From JBFWRI01 sp050248995 (GTDB taxonomy: Bacteria > Pseudomonadota > Alphaproteobacteria > JAIXQD01), in assembly GCA_050248995.1 (NCBI GenBank), contig JBFWRI010000001.1, positions 1 to 64,000 of the forward strand: a stretch of DNA of 64,000 nt, in the 5' to 3' direction. Below the pieces are notes generated by a model that worked only from the letters and a program-made list of their open reading frames with translations, had not been told where the DNA came from and made no database searches. Below, piece after piece: positions 18,039-27,202 of this stretch; within the stretch, counting starts at the first letter, position 1, and each line of letters starts with the position of its first letter. Made by a program: the position numbers and the translations under genes.

Positions 18039-18413
18039 TTAAGCCGCTTTTTTCTTCGCTGTCAGGGCCGCTTGTGCCTGGCTGACAACGGTTTTAAACG
18101 ACGTCGGGTCGTTAATGGCGATTTCCGACAGCATCTTGCGGTTCAGCGTGATGCCGGCCAGTTTGCAACCCTGCATGAAGGTTGAATACTTCATACCGTG
18201 CTCGCGGACAGCGGCGTTAATGCGCTGGATCCACAGGCTGCGGAAATCGCGCTTGCGGGCGCGACGGTCGCGGTACGCATAGCGCAGCGCTTTTTCAACT
18301 TTCTGGATAGCAACACGGAAGCAGGTTGACGAACGGCCACGGAAGCCCTTCGCCAGCTTCAGGATTTTCTTGTGTCTTTTATGGGCGACAACGCCACGTT
18401 TTACACGAGCCAT
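18039..18413 (-). CDS. rplT: 50S ribosomal protein L20
   Basis: 124 aa basic protein that binds 23S rRNA early in assembly of the large subunit. MARVKRGVVAHKRHKKILKLAKGFRGRSS and the rest of the length match L20 closely. It lies 12 bases after rpmI in the usual order. In enterobacteria L20 represses its own operon through the leader RNA. Here infC is not present upstream in this window, so the classic infC-rpmI-rplT order is broken. Confidence 0.97.
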   Translation of the reverse strand: MARVKRGVVAHKRHKKILKLAKGFRGRSSTCFRVAIQKVEKALRYAYRDRRARKRDFRSLWIQRINAAVREHGMKYSTFMQGCKLAGITLNRKMLSEIAINDPTSFKTVVSQAQAALTAKKKAA

Positions 18414-18425
18414 GGTTGTTCCCCC

Positions 18426-18626
18426 CTATGCGTTACGCAGAAAATTCTTGATGATTTTTTCGCCGTCAGCCTTGAACAGGATGAACGAACCGCGCGATTC
18501 ACGCAGCATATCGTTCGAGCGCTTGCGCATCCCGTGACGTTTGTTGGCAGGGCCGGCTTTCACTTTGCCTGAAGCGGTTACTTTGAAACGCTTCTTGGCA
18601 CCCGAATGGGTTTTTAACTTCGGCAT
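18426..18626 (-). CDS. rpmI: 50S ribosomal protein L35
   Basis: 66 aa, starting MPKLKTHSGAKKRFK, the standard L35 N-terminus, with a basic body and the closing KIIKNFLRNA. The start at 18626 has a strong AAAGGAG 8 bases upstream; the longer open frame to 18722 covers the promoter region and is not coding. It is the first gene of the rpmI-rplT unit. A promoter-like pair lies 68-96 bases upstream. Confidence 0.96.
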   Translation of the reverse strand: MPKLKTHSGAKKRFKVTASGKVKAGPANKRHGMRKRSNDMLRESRGSFILFKADGEKIIKNFLRNA

Positions 18627-18693
18627 TTTCATCTCCTTTGTTATGTGGCCGGGTAGCCTGTATGTAAAACCACGGCGCACAGGTAAGGCCTGT

Positions 18694-18722
18694 CTTATAT
18701 ATACAAGAGTGCGCGAAAGCAA
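18694..18722 (-). promoter_or_regulatory. Probable housekeeping promoter of rpmI-rplT
   Basis: On the minus strand, TTGCTT (18717-18722) and TATAAG (18694-18699) are separated by exactly 17 bases. They lie about 70 bases before the L35 start. The leader they would give (about 60 bases) is long enough for r-protein autoregulation, but no clear L20-binding fold was worked out. Confidence 0.55.
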
Positions 18723-18760
18723 GAAATTATGCCTGATTTCAGCCTAATCCATTGTTTTTA

Positions 18761-19426
18761 CTAGCTAAACAGGCTTTGGGGCCATGGGGCCGTCAGGGTC
18801 TGGCCCAGCGCGTATCCCATAACACCAAAACCGAACATCGCCAGTAGCATGCCGGTGAAGCGGTTCAGGTAAATGATCGTGCGAATGGTGAAGTGTTCGC
18901 GGATTAGTGTAGCAATGCCCACCAACGTCAGCCACCAGCCAGCAGCGCCCACGAACACGCCGCCGACAAGCAGCATCGATTTCAACGTGCCTTCGCCGCC
19001 GGCCAGCGTGGCAACAAGGGCGATAATCGCAAGAATGGTAACGGGGTTTGTGAATGTCAGCGCGAAGCCACTGGTAAAGGCAGTGAACAAGTTCTTCGCG
19101 CTTTTGGCTTTTGCCGGCGCCGTCGGCCGCGCCTGATAAATGCTCCATGCCATGCCACACATGATGGCGCCCCCGATCACGCGCAGTTGTTGATCGTATT
19201 CAGCCAGCCAGTGAATGATGGCCGAGACGCCGAACGCGGCCAATGCAGCGTATACAGTATCGGCAACAGCTGCGCCAAGGCCGGTTGTAAAGCCGGTAAA
19301 GGGCCCACGGTCGATGGTGCGGCGTATGCACAGCAGGCCGATGGGGCCCACCGGGGCCGAAAGGGCCAGCCCCAGCATGATGCCGCGCAGCCACACGGGC
19401 ATTTCATTGACAACAGCTAAATCCAT
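18761..19426 (-). CDS. LysE-family amino-acid exporter
   Basis: 221 aa integral membrane protein with about six hydrophobic helices. The family signature near the N-terminus is clear: LGLALSAPVGPIGLLCIRR, followed by GFTTGLGAAVADTVYAALA. The second half carries the inverted helix set with TNPVTILAIIALVATLAG. LysE/RhtB proteins export lysine, homoserine, threonine or similar compounds; the substrate cannot be told here. It is divergent from murJ and sits in the place where infC would often lie, upstream of rpmI. Confidence 0.85.
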   Translation of the reverse strand: MDLAVVNEMPVWLRGIMLGLALSAPVGPIGLLCIRRTIDRGPFTGFTTGLGAAVADTVYAALAAFGVSAIIHWLAEYDQQLRVIGGAIMCGMAWSIYQARPTAPAKAKSAKNLFTAFTSGFALTFTNPVTILAIIALVATLAGGEGTLKSMLLVGGVFVGAAGWWLTLVGIATLIREHFTIRTIIYLNRFTGMLLAMFGFGVMGYALGQTLTAPWPQSLFS

Positions 19427-19485
19427 ATATTTGGGTATAGGGCGGTTGCCCGAATATGTCCATAATAGCGCGGCAAAGGAAACGT

Positions 19486-21066
19486 ATGAGCTTAAAGCGT
19501 GGCTTTTTCACATTCGGTGGCTGGACGCTGGTATCGCGGCTGGCGGGTTTCGTGCGCGACCTGCTGGTGGCCATCGTCCTTGGCGCAGGGCCGCTGGCCG
19601 ACGCGTTTGTTGTGGCCCAGCGTCTGCCGAATCTGTTTCGCAGCCTGTTTGCGGAAGGCGCTTTTTCTGCCGCCTTCGTGCCTCTTTTTACAAAAGTAAA
19701 AAAAGATGGCGGCGATGATGCGGCGCGCACCTTCGCATCGGAAACCAACGCTGTCTTGTTCATGTTCCTGTTCGTGTTTACAGGCATCATGATCGTCGGC
19801 ATGCCATGGGTGATATATATTATTGCGCCGGGGTTTGCCGACGAGCCTTTACGCTATGGTCTTGCTGTCAGTCTGGCGCAAATCACGTTTCCTTATCTGT
19901 TGCTGATTTCACTGACATCATTACAGGGCGGCATATTGAACGCGCTGGGACAGTTGGCACCGTTTGCCGCCGCACCTGTCATCTATAATGTCATCCAAAT
20001 CGTGGTCCTGTTGCTGATAAGGCCGATTACCGAGATGACCGGGCAGGGTGCGGCCCATATTATGGCGTGGGCGATGACCGGCGCAGGATTTGTTCAGTGG
20101 CTGACGCTCAGTTACTTTTGCCGCCGTGCCGGGTTTCCCCTCGTCTCAGCCCTGCCGGTTTTAACGCCATCCGTGAAGACTTTCTTTCGCAAGCTTGGGC
20201 CGGGTGTGATCGGTGCCGGTGCGGCACAAATCAACCTGATGGTTTCAACGATCCTCGCCTCGCTGCTGCCGGCGGGCGCCGTATCCTACCTATATTATGC
20301 TGACCGTCTGAACCAGCTGCCGCTGGGTGTTATCGGTGTCGCAATCTCGACCGCTTTGCTGCCGTTGCTGTCGCAGGCCGTGCATGACGACAATAAAGAA
20401 CATGTCGAGCAAAGCTTTTCGCGCGCATTCGATCTGGGGTTGGCCTTTGGCTTGCCGGCTGCCGTGGCGCTACTGCTGATGGGTGAGCCGATTTTCCAGG
20501 CGCTTTTTGTACAGGGAGCGTTTACAGCGCAGGATGCGGCCCAGTCGGCGATTGCGCTGGCGGGTTATGCCATCGGCATCCCGGCCTTTATCCTTGTAAA
20601 AATATGCGCTACGCGTTTCTTCGCCGCGCATGATACCGCTACGCCGGTCCGTGTGGCACTGGTGGCTTTTGCGGCTAACATCGCCTTTGCCATCTGGCTG
20701 ATGCCGCTATGGGGCGTGTTCGGCATTGCGCTGGCCACTAGCCTTGCCACATGGGTCAATTTCCTGCTGCTGCGCTGGCGTTTGGGTCAGCAGGGCGCAT
20801 TCACGCTGGATGCTGTAAGTCGTTCGCGTATCGGGAAGATTATCCTGTCATCGCTGGTGATGGGGGCCGTGCTTATTGCCGTACAAATGGGGCTGAAGCC
20901 TTTCTTCATGCATGATGACTGGCTGCTTCGCATCGGGTCGCTGCTGGCGCTGGTGCTGGCGGGTAAGGCTGTGTACCTGAAGATGATCTTGCTGACTCGC
21001 GCCCTGCCGGCCCATGAAATCCTTGGTTTCCTGCGCTTGAAAAAACTGTCCCAGGGGCCTAAATAA
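19486..21066 (+). CDS. murJ: Lipid II flippase MurJ
   Basis: Flips the peptidoglycan precursor lipid II across the inner membrane. At 526 aa it has about 14 membrane helices and the N-terminal FFTFGGWTLVSRLAGFVRD and GPLADAFVVAQRLPNLFRSLFAEGAFSAAF typical of MurJ/MviN. The start at 19486 is preferred, with AAAGGA 7 bases upstream; an ATG 10 codons earlier has no ribosome site. It is followed after 5 bases by the Nfu gene, so the two are probably transcribed together. Confidence 0.96.
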   Translation: MSLKRGFFTFGGWTLVSRLAGFVRDLLVAIVLGAGPLADAFVVAQRLPNLFRSLFAEGAFSAAFVPLFTKVKKDGGDDAARTFASETNAVLFMFLFVFTGIMIVGMPWVIYIIAPGFADEPLRYGLAVSLAQITFPYLLLISLTSLQGGILNALGQLAPFAAAPVIYNVIQIVVLLLIRPITEMTGQGAAHIMAWAMTGAGFVQWLTLSYFCRRAGFPLVSALPVLTPSVKTFFRKLGPGVIGAGAAQINLMVSTILASLLPAGAVSYLYYADRLNQLPLGVIGVAISTALLPLLSQAVHDDNKEHVEQSFSRAFDLGLAFGLPAAVALLLMGEPIFQALFVQGAFTAQDAAQSAIALAGYAIGIPAFILVKICATRFFAAHDTATPVRVALVAFAANIAFAIWLMPLWGVFGIALATSLATWVNFLLLRWRLGQQGAFTLDAVSRSRIGKIILSSLVMGAVLIAVQMGLKPFFMHDDWLLRIGSLLALVLAGKAVYLKMILLTRALPAHEILGFLRLKKLSQGPK

Positions 21067-21071
21067 CGTGC

Positions 21072-21626
21072 ATGTTTATTCAGGTGGAAGAAACGCCGAA
21101 CCCGGCAACATTGAAGTTCCTGCCAGGCCAGACGGTGTTGGCAGAAGGTACGGCCGAGTTCGTAGCAGGCGGTGACCACAGCGGCTCCCCGCTGGCACAG
21201 CGGATATTCAGCATCGACGGAATTAAAAGCGCTTTTTTCAGCAACGATTTCATCAGCGTCACCAAAGACGATACGCGCGACTGGAGTCTGCTGAAGCCGA
21301 TGGTGCTGGCCGCAATTATGGATCACTTTGTCAGCGGCATGCCGGTGATGGAGATCGCCGCCGAACGTGTATCGCGCACCATGCCGGAAGATGAACTCAG
21401 CCTGCAAATCATGGCGATTATCGATGACCGCGTGCGCCCCGCCGTGGCGGCAGATGGTGGCGATATTATTTTCGACCGCTTCGAAGACGGCGTTGTGTAC
21501 CTGCATATGCGCGGCGCCTGTTCGGGGTGTCCGTCGTCCGCTATCACGCTGAAAAACGGCATCGAGAATATGCTGAAGCATTTCGTGCCCGAAGTTACCG
21601 AAGTGCGTGCTGTTGAAGGGGAATAA
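21072..21626 (+). CDS. NifU-like iron-sulfur scaffold (Nfu)
   Basis: 184 aa two-domain Nfu protein. The N-terminal Nfu_N domain (residues 1-90, MFIQVEETPNPATLKFLPGQ) is followed by the C-terminal NifU domain, with the cluster-binding CSGCPSSA at about residue 155. Nfu proteins carry and deliver [4Fe-4S] clusters, and this layout is typical of alphaproteobacteria and mitochondria. It sits directly behind murJ and just before an FMN reductase and tsaB. Confidence 0.93.
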   Translation: MFIQVEETPNPATLKFLPGQTVLAEGTAEFVAGGDHSGSPLAQRIFSIDGIKSAFFSNDFISVTKDDTRDWSLLKPMVLAAIMDHFVSGMPVMEIAAERVSRTMPEDELSLQIMAIIDDRVRPAVAADGGDIIFDRFEDGVVYLHMRGACSGCPSSAITLKNGIENMLKHFVPEVTEVRAVEGE

Positions 21627-21627
21627 C

Positions 21628-22242
21628 ATGAAAATCACACTTATCGCCGGCACGCACCGTCCCGCTGGGGAATCGGCCCGTGTTGGCCGTTATCTGGAAG
21701 CGCGCCTGAAAGAGATTTCGCCGGGCATTGAAACCTACTTTCTGCACATGGCTGAAGTTGATCTGCCGTTCTGGGATGAAGGCCGCTGGGGTAAGGAAAG
21801 TAATGTCGATTGGGCAAAGGTATGGGGCCCGATCAGTGCCGAACTGAAATCAAGCGACGGTGTTATCGTCATCAGCCCCGAATATGCGGGCATGGTGCCG
21901 GCGCGCCTGAAGAATCTGTTCCTGCACGTCGACAAGGGCGAGCTGAGCCACAAGCCCGGCATGATCGTCGGCGTGTCGGCGTCGCGTGGCGGTTCTTACC
22001 CGGTCGCTGAATTACGCACCAGCAGCTACAAAAACACGCAGCTGACATGGACGCCCGAGCACCTGATTGTGCGGGATGCCGCCAAGATGCTGCACGGCGA
22101 TGCTCCCGCCAATGATGACGATGGTTACATCCGCAAGCGCGCGGATTATGCGCTGAAAATCCTGCTGGAATACGCCAAAGCGCTGAAAAGCGTACGCGAT
22201 AGCGGCGTTGTTGATGGCAAGACATATCCTTTCGGTATGTAA
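21628..22242 (+). CDS. NAD(P)H-dependent FMN reductase family protein
   Basis: 204 aa flavodoxin-like fold protein. The flavin phosphate loop is IAGTHRPAGESARVGRYLE at the N-terminus, and VIVISPEYAGMVPARLKNLFLHV is the family's second signature. The start at ATG 21628 immediately follows the Nfu stop, with GAAGGGG as ribosome site. Members reduce FMN, quinones or chromate with NAD(P)H; the substrate is not predictable. Confidence 0.85.
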   Translation: MKITLIAGTHRPAGESARVGRYLEARLKEISPGIETYFLHMAEVDLPFWDEGRWGKESNVDWAKVWGPISAELKSSDGVIVISPEYAGMVPARLKNLFLHVDKGELSHKPGMIVGVSASRGGSYPVAELRTSSYKNTQLTWTPEHLIVRDAAKMLHGDAPANDDDGYIRKRADYALKILLEYAKALKSVRDSGVVDGKTYPFGM

Positions 22243-22263
22243 AAAGCGTGATACACTGGCCTT

Positions 22264-22902
22264 ATGGCTGTTTTAGCGATCTCGACTGCTGCTGAAACCA
22301 TCGTTGCCGTGCGCAACGGTGACAAAACCTTTTACCGCATCAATACCGAGCGCCGCCGTCAGGCCGAATTCCTTGTGCCGATGATCAATGAACTGCTGGA
22401 AGAAGCTGGCGTGCCCTATGGCAAGCTGAAACGCGTCGGCATCACCACGGGGCCCGGCAGTTTCACCGGCCTGCGTGTCGGTCTTGCTACGGCGCAGGGT
22501 ATCGCATTGGGCACGAACATTCCGTGCGTCGGACTAAGCACGTTTTTGTGCTGGCGCAGCGCCGCGCGTCTCAGTGGGATCACGGCGCCGTTGTGTGTCG
22601 CCCTTGATACCCTGCGCGATGATATCTTCATCACTGCCTATGACCGTCATGAACACTATGATCGTTGTCTGCTCGAACCGCAGGTGATGGATGTGGCCGG
22701 GGCCGAAAAGCTGCTGGCCGAAAATCCTTACCTAAGTCTTGTCGGCGATGCGTTCACCCAATTGCCAAACCATACGTTTGTGCCGCTAACACACACGATG
22801 CTGGCCGAAGCGCTGCTGAATACCGCGCAGCAAGCCAATCCTGATCAGTCACCGCCGCTGCCGGTGTACCTGCGGGCACCTGATGTCACGGTCGCTGCAT
22901 AA
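22264..22902 (+). CDS. tsaB: tRNA threonylcarbamoyladenosine subunit TsaB
   Basis: Part of the TsaB-TsaD-TsaE machine that puts t6A37 on ANN-decoding tRNAs. At 212 aa it has the ASKHA fold N-terminus (AISTAAETIVAV) and the TsaB motif GITTGPGSFTGLRVGLATAQ. The start follows the reductase by 21 bases; its ribosome site is weak. It overlaps rimI by 20 bases, the usual tsaB-rimI neighbourhood in bacteria. Confidence 0.94.
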   Translation: MAVLAISTAAETIVAVRNGDKTFYRINTERRRQAEFLVPMINELLEEAGVPYGKLKRVGITTGPGSFTGLRVGLATAQGIALGTNIPCVGLSTFLCWRSAARLSGITAPLCVALDTLRDDIFITAYDRHEHYDRCLLEPQVMDVAGAEKLLAENPYLSLVGDAFTQLPNHTFVPLTHTMLAEALLNTAQQANPDQSPPLPVYLRAPDVTVAA

Positions 22903-23338
22903 TATCACAACGAATTCAGCGTCGCTGTGTGCGGCCTTGCATCAAGCGGCGTTTCCGCCGGGTGAGGTATGGGACGAAGCCGCGATCGGTGATCTGCTGG
23001 CTCTGCCGACCACGCGTGGGCTTCTGCTGCTGGAAAACAATGTGCCGCTGGGTTTCGTGCTGTGGCAGCACGGCCCCGACTGGGGCGAGGTGCTAACGCT
23101 GGCCGTTCTGCCTGCCGCGCGTCAGCAAGGCATTGCGCTGGAACTGATGCAGGCATATGAAGCCGCGCTGCAATCTGACGGCATGCTGCGTTCGGTTCTG
23201 GACGTTGGCGCTGATAATGCGGCAGCAACAGCGTTATACAATAAGACGGGGTACCGCGTGCTGACGACACGGGCTGCCTATTATACGCGCAGCGACGGCC
23301 GGAAGGTTGATGCGCTGGTGTTGGAAAAGACCCTTTAA
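22883..23338 (+). CDS. rimI: Ribosomal-protein-alanine acetyltransferase RimI-like
   Basis: 151 aa GNAT-fold acetyltransferase. The acetyl-CoA motif A is visible as VLTLAVLPAARQQGIALELM, and the C-terminal part (VGADNAAATALYNKTGYR) has the NxxAxxLYxKxGF pattern of RimI proteins, which acetylate the N-terminus of S18. The overlap with tsaB supports the assignment. It converges with sppA, sharing 4 bases. Confidence 0.88.
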   Translation: MSRSLHNITTNSASLCAALHQAAFPPGEVWDEAAIGDLLALPTTRGLLLLENNVPLGFVLWQHGPDWGEVLTLAVLPAARQQGIALELMQAYEAALQSDGMLRSVLDVGADNAAATALYNKTGYRVLTTRAAYYTRSDGRKVDALVLEKTL

Positions 23339-25056
23339 AAGGCCGGCAGGTCGGCTTGCACCATGCCGGGTTGCGCGGTCAGTACATCAATGACGCCGGG
23401 CAGAATCATCGCGCCTTCGCGATAAAACTTCATCAGCTCCATCAGCTGCTGGCGTGTGCTGGGCGGTGCAGGCAGGCGCAGCGTGGCCACAGGTGTATCG
23501 GCAGCAAGGCCCATTTTTTCGCGTGCAAGGTTGAACGCAACATCCATGCCGCCCAGCGCGTCGACCAGTTTTCTCTCCAGCGCTTGCCGTCCCGTCCACA
23601 CACGGCCCTGTGCTACAGCCTCGGCGGTCGCTGCATCAAGCCCGCGCGCTTCCATTACACGGTCCTTGAATCCATCATAAATCTCGTCGGCTACCTCGTC
23701 CAGTTTGGTGCGCTGGGATTGCGTGAAGCCGGTGCCCGACGACCACATGGTGGCATTCTCACCTACGCTTAGTTGTTCCCAGTTCACATCGTATGCGCGC
23801 AGCAAGCCGGCACCGCTCATCTTGCCAGCCACGACGCCGATCGACCCCGTCAACGTGGCGGGCTCGGCAATCAGGTGTTTTGACGCCGTTGCAATCCAGT
23901 ATCCGCCGCTGGCGGCAACGGTGCCCATGCTAACGATGACTGGTTTTTTCTCATTCGCTTTTATCGCAGCCCGGCGAATAGTTTCTGATGCGACCGCGCT
24001 GCCGCCAGGACTATCGATACGCAGGATGATAACCTTGATGCTTTTGTTCTTCATGGCAGTTTCCAGCGCACCGATAATGGTAACGGCCCCCGCGCTGGTG
24101 CGGCCGGGCAAGCGCACGCTTTCGCCGCTGTGGATTACGCCCTTGATGTCGATGACGGCGACGGCTTTATTTTTATCAACCTTGACGAAGTTGGCGGGCG
24201 GGTCGTTCGTGCTGGCATTCAGGTAATCGAACACCGGCATAGGGCGCGCTTTCTTTCCGGCCTTGGCTTTGATGTAATCAATCAGTTCATCCTGATAGGC
24301 AATTTTATCGATCAGCTTCAGTTCCAATGCCTTGGCGGCGGTCAGCGGGCCCGTACCGATAATGCCGGCCACGGTTTCCGCCGGCAGTTTACGGTTTTCG
24401 GCGATGCCGGCCGCCAGCTGCTGCGACACATCGTCCAGCAGCGCGGTCATCATCTCGCGGTGCGCAGGCGTCAGGCCTTTATCAGTGAACGATGCCATCG
24501 CCGTCTTGTAATCCTTACGCTGGGTGTACTCCGCTTTTACGCCGTACTTCTCCATCAGTCCGTTCCAGAACGGCATTTCGAATGCGATGCCGTTGAGGCC
24601 GACAAGACCCAGCGGCTGCACCCACACTTCGTCGGCCGTGCTGGCCAGATAGAAGCTGCGTGTAGCTGGCGACAGTTCGCCAAAGCTGGGGGCAAAAGCA
24701 ACCGAGAACTTCTTCGTTTCCTTAAAGCGCAGTAACGCGTTGCGGATTTCCTGTGCCTGCGCCAGCCCGGGTTCGGCATTACCAAAACGCATGACAAGGC
24801 CGGTAACGCGCTCATCGCGCCGCGCGCGGTCGATCGCGCGCACGATATCCAGTGTTGAATCTTCGGGGGGCAGGAACTGGTTCAGCAGGCCAAGGTTGCG
24901 CCCGCCCGTCAGCGCTTCGTCAATGTTGATCGTCATCACCACTTTGTCGGGCACGGAAGGCCCGCCGGCAACGATACGCCCGACAAGGCCCACCACGAAC
25001 AAAATCAATACAACGGCGCCGATGAAGGTGCAGATTTTACGAAGAACTTTTTTCAT
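23335..25056 (-). CDS. sppA: Signal peptide peptidase SppA, 67 kDa type
   Basis: Membrane-anchored serine protease that degrades cleaved signal peptides. At 573 aa it has a membrane anchor at residues about 9-30 and two tandem ClpP-like domains. The lysine of the catalytic pair is K184 (KDYKTA) in the first half and the serine is S405 (TLTGSIGV) in the second, as in long SppA enzymes. The start at ATG 25056 (MKKVLRK) gives a natural positive N-terminus; a GTG three codons upstream is less likely. Confidence 0.93.
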   Translation of the reverse strand: MKKVLRKICTFIGAVVLILFVVGLVGRIVAGGPSVPDKVVMTINIDEALTGGRNLGLLNQFLPPEDSTLDIVRAIDRARRDERVTGLVMRFGNAEPGLAQAQEIRNALLRFKETKKFSVAFAPSFGELSPATRSFYLASTADEVWVQPLGLVGLNGIAFEMPFWNGLMEKYGVKAEYTQRKDYKTAMASFTDKGLTPAHREMMTALLDDVSQQLAAGIAENRKLPAETVAGIIGTGPLTAAKALELKLIDKIAYQDELIDYIKAKAGKKARPMPVFDYLNASTNDPPANFVKVDKNKAVAVIDIKGVIHSGESVRLPGRTSAGAVTIIGALETAMKNKSIKVIILRIDSPGGSAVASETIRRAAIKANEKKPVIVSMGTVAASGGYWIATASKHLIAEPATLTGSIGVVAGKMSGAGLLRAYDVNWEQLSVGENATMWSSGTGFTQSQRTKLDEVADEIYDGFKDRVMEARGLDAATAEAVAQGRVWTGRQALERKLVDALGGMDVAFNLAREKMGLAADTPVATLRLPAPPSTRQQLMELMKFYREGAMILPGVIDVLTAQPGMVQADLPAF

Positions 25057-25123
25057 GACCGGCACGATAGCACAGCCTGTTGCTGCGGAAAGCGGCGTTT
25101 TGGTGACAAGGCGGTGATTAGAT

Positions 25124-25981
25124 TTAGGCGCCGCCGGCCAGCGACATCATCAGCTCGCCATTTTCTTTCACCGAGTCGGTGGCCAGCATGCCGATGGCAT
25201 TATAACCGCCATCCACATAATGGATTTCACCCGAAACGCCACTACCAAGGTCGCTCAGCAGGTACATGCCGGCCTTGCCCACATCTTCGGTTGAAACGTT
25301 GCGGCGCAGTGGCGCGTTCAGTTCGTTCCACTTCAGGATGGCGCGGAAATCGCCGATACCGGCGGCGGCCAGCGTCTTGATGGGGCCAGCCGAGATGGCG
25401 TTGACGCGGATGTTGTCGGGGCCAAGGTCCATCGCCAGATAGCGCACGCTGGCTTCCAGTGCGGCTTTGGCCACGCCCATCACATTGTAGTGCGGCATCA
25501 CGCGCACGGCGCCAAGGTATGAAAGCGTCAGCAGGCTGCCGCCGCTCTTCATCAGCGGTACGGCGTGCTTGCACACAGCTGTGAACGAGAAGCACGAGAT
25601 ATCCATCGTGCGCAGGAAGTTGGCACGCGTGGTATCGACATACTTGCCGTCCAATTCGTTCTTGTCAGAAAACGCAATGCAGTGCACGACGAAATCAAGC
25701 CCGCCCCACTGCTTCTGGATCTTGTCGAATACGGCAGCGACAGATGCATCGTCGGTCACATCGCAGGTTTCGATGAAATCACTGTTCACACTTTCAGCCA
25801 GCGGGCGCACACGCTTTTCCAGCGCTTCGCCCTGATAGGTGAAACCGACTTTAGCGCCCTGGTTGGCGCAGGCCTTGGCAATGCCCCAGGCAATCGAGCG
25901 GTCGTTGGCAACGCCCATGATAAGGCCGCGCTTGCCCTGCATCAGGTTGCCGGTGGGAAGTGTGGATGTTTGTTCGGTCAT
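25124..25981 (-). CDS. fabI: Enoyl-[acyl-carrier-protein] reductase FabI
   Basis: NADH-dependent last step of the fatty-acid elongation cycle. 285 aa SDR fold with the FabI-type cofactor motif (GLIMGVANDRSIAWGIAKA) and the active-site pattern Y-x6-K in YNVMGVAKAAL. The start at ATG 25981 has AGAGGG 7 bases upstream; the open frame extends 17 codons further without a ribosome site. It is divergent from the small secreted-protein gene at 26063. Confidence 0.96.
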   Translation of the reverse strand: MTEQTSTLPTGNLMQGKRGLIMGVANDRSIAWGIAKACANQGAKVGFTYQGEALEKRVRPLAESVNSDFIETCDVTDDASVAAVFDKIQKQWGGLDFVVHCIAFSDKNELDGKYVDTTRANFLRTMDISCFSFTAVCKHAVPLMKSGGSLLTLSYLGAVRVMPHYNVMGVAKAALEASVRYLAMDLGPDNIRVNAISAGPIKTLAAAGIGDFRAILKWNELNAPLRRNVSTEDVGKAGMYLLSDLGSGVSGEIHYVDGGYNAIGMLATDSVKENGELMMSLAGGA

Positions 25982-26062
25982 GGTGCCCTCTATATATGGG
26001 CGTAATCTAGCGAAAGCGGGCTGGCTTGCCAAGTTCAGGAAACGGCGTAATTTCAGGCTATT

Positions 26063-26320
26063 ATGAAAGCAACTTTAACCGCCTTGGGCGTGGCCGCTTT
26101 TGCAAACCTGCCAGTGGCGCAGGCCCAGCACCAGATGGAAATACTGCGCTGGGAAAGAATATTCGGCAGCGCCTACTGCGCGCCTGGTGCTGCAGGAACA
26201 GCGCGTGGCCCGGTGCCGATGCATCCCGACCACGGAAAGATGAATGGGTGTCACGGCACGCTGTGCGCCCGGCCAAAGCTAATCGTGAAGTCCAAGGGAA
26301 CGACGTATCCCGCTAAATAA
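26063..26320 (+). CDS. Small secreted protein, unknown
   Basis: 85 aa, starting MKATLTALGVAAFANLPVAQAQ, which looks like a short signal peptide cleaved after AQA. The mature part is about 63 residues with three cysteines, and no known domain is seen. The ribosome site is weak. It lies in the gap between divergent fabI and the convergent gene at 26321, directly abutting the latter's stop. A small exported protein is likely, but it could be a chance open frame. Confidence 0.45.
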   Translation: MKATLTALGVAAFANLPVAQAQHQMEILRWERIFGSAYCAPGAAGTARGPVPMHPDHGKMNGCHGTLCARPKLIVKSKGTTYPAK

Positions 26321-27118
26321 TTACAGCGCCCATGTCACGGGCATTGTTTCCCACGGGCGCGGCGGCAGGTGCGGCGCGGCGGGTGCCGACAGCAGCTCGG
26401 CGATTTCACCAAACACAGCATGTAACTGGCTGGGCGGCAGCACTTGTGGGTCATAACGAAACTGCTCCATACCCATGTTGCCGCTGTAATAGGCCTTCAG
26501 CAGGTCGCCTTCCACTTTTTCGGTCTGGTCCCACCATAGCTTGCGGTCCATATCAGGGCTGATGACATAGACATGGTCGCGCCCGTCGGCCGTCAGGTGG
26601 ATTGTGGCCCACACCAGTTTTTTAACGCCGCTGTTATTCATCACCCATTGCGCGTGGCTGACACGCACATTACCGATTGGCAGGCCATTGTTTGCGCTGA
26701 ACGTCTTGTCGGTAACAGGCAGCAGCGCGCGCTGACCATTTTCGGCATAGCGCATGTCGATGGTGGTGGCCGCGATGCCATTGGCTTCAAACGGCGTCAT
26801 TTTGATAGAAGCGGGGCCCTCGGCCGCTGGCCGGCTGAGCGACTTTTCGATAATCCCTTCAAAGCTGGCGCGCACTTTATCGGGCAGGTGCGGCAGCTTC
26901 ACTTCCAGCCAGGGCCGGCCAGCGCTGTTGCGGCGGGCCTCGTCCAGCATGACGGCAAGCTGGCGCTGCACCATGGCTTCGGCACCAAAGTCGACGACAT
27001 TTGAATTCGCAGGCTGACCAAAATGTTCCTGTATGGCTTCAGGTGAGATGAACACAAGGCGCTTGCTGACAAAGTCGCCTGTCCGGTCGATGATCAGAAA
27101 CGGTTTTTGAACGGTCAT
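26321..27118 (-). CDS. Hypothetical protein
   Basis: 265 aa soluble protein starting MTVQKPFLIIDRTGDFVSKR, with no signal peptide or membrane helix. The middle (VWATIHLTADGRDHVYVISP) looks like an alternating beta sheet, and Trp/Tyr content near the C-terminus is high. I do not recognise the family. It is on the same strand as the DnaJ-like gene, separated by 84 bases, and its reading frame is intact with codon use like the neighbours. Confidence 0.7.
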   Translation of the reverse strand: MTVQKPFLIIDRTGDFVSKRLVFISPEAIQEHFGQPANSNVVDFGAEAMVQRQLAVMLDEARRNSAGRPWLEVKLPHLPDKVRASFEGIIEKSLSRPAAEGPASIKMTPFEANGIAATTIDMRYAENGQRALLPVTDKTFSANNGLPIGNVRVSHAQWVMNNSGVKKLVWATIHLTADGRDHVYVISPDMDRKLWWDQTEKVEGDLLKAYYSGNMGMEQFRYDPQVLPPSQLHAVFGEIAELLSAPAAPHLPPRPWETMPVTWAL

Positions 27119-27202
27119 GATATCGCTTTGTGGTTATAGGCAGAAAGCGTAACGCCATAATGTCGCAGGGTTCAACCCTTAAAACGTTGTGCAGGTGCGA
27201 AG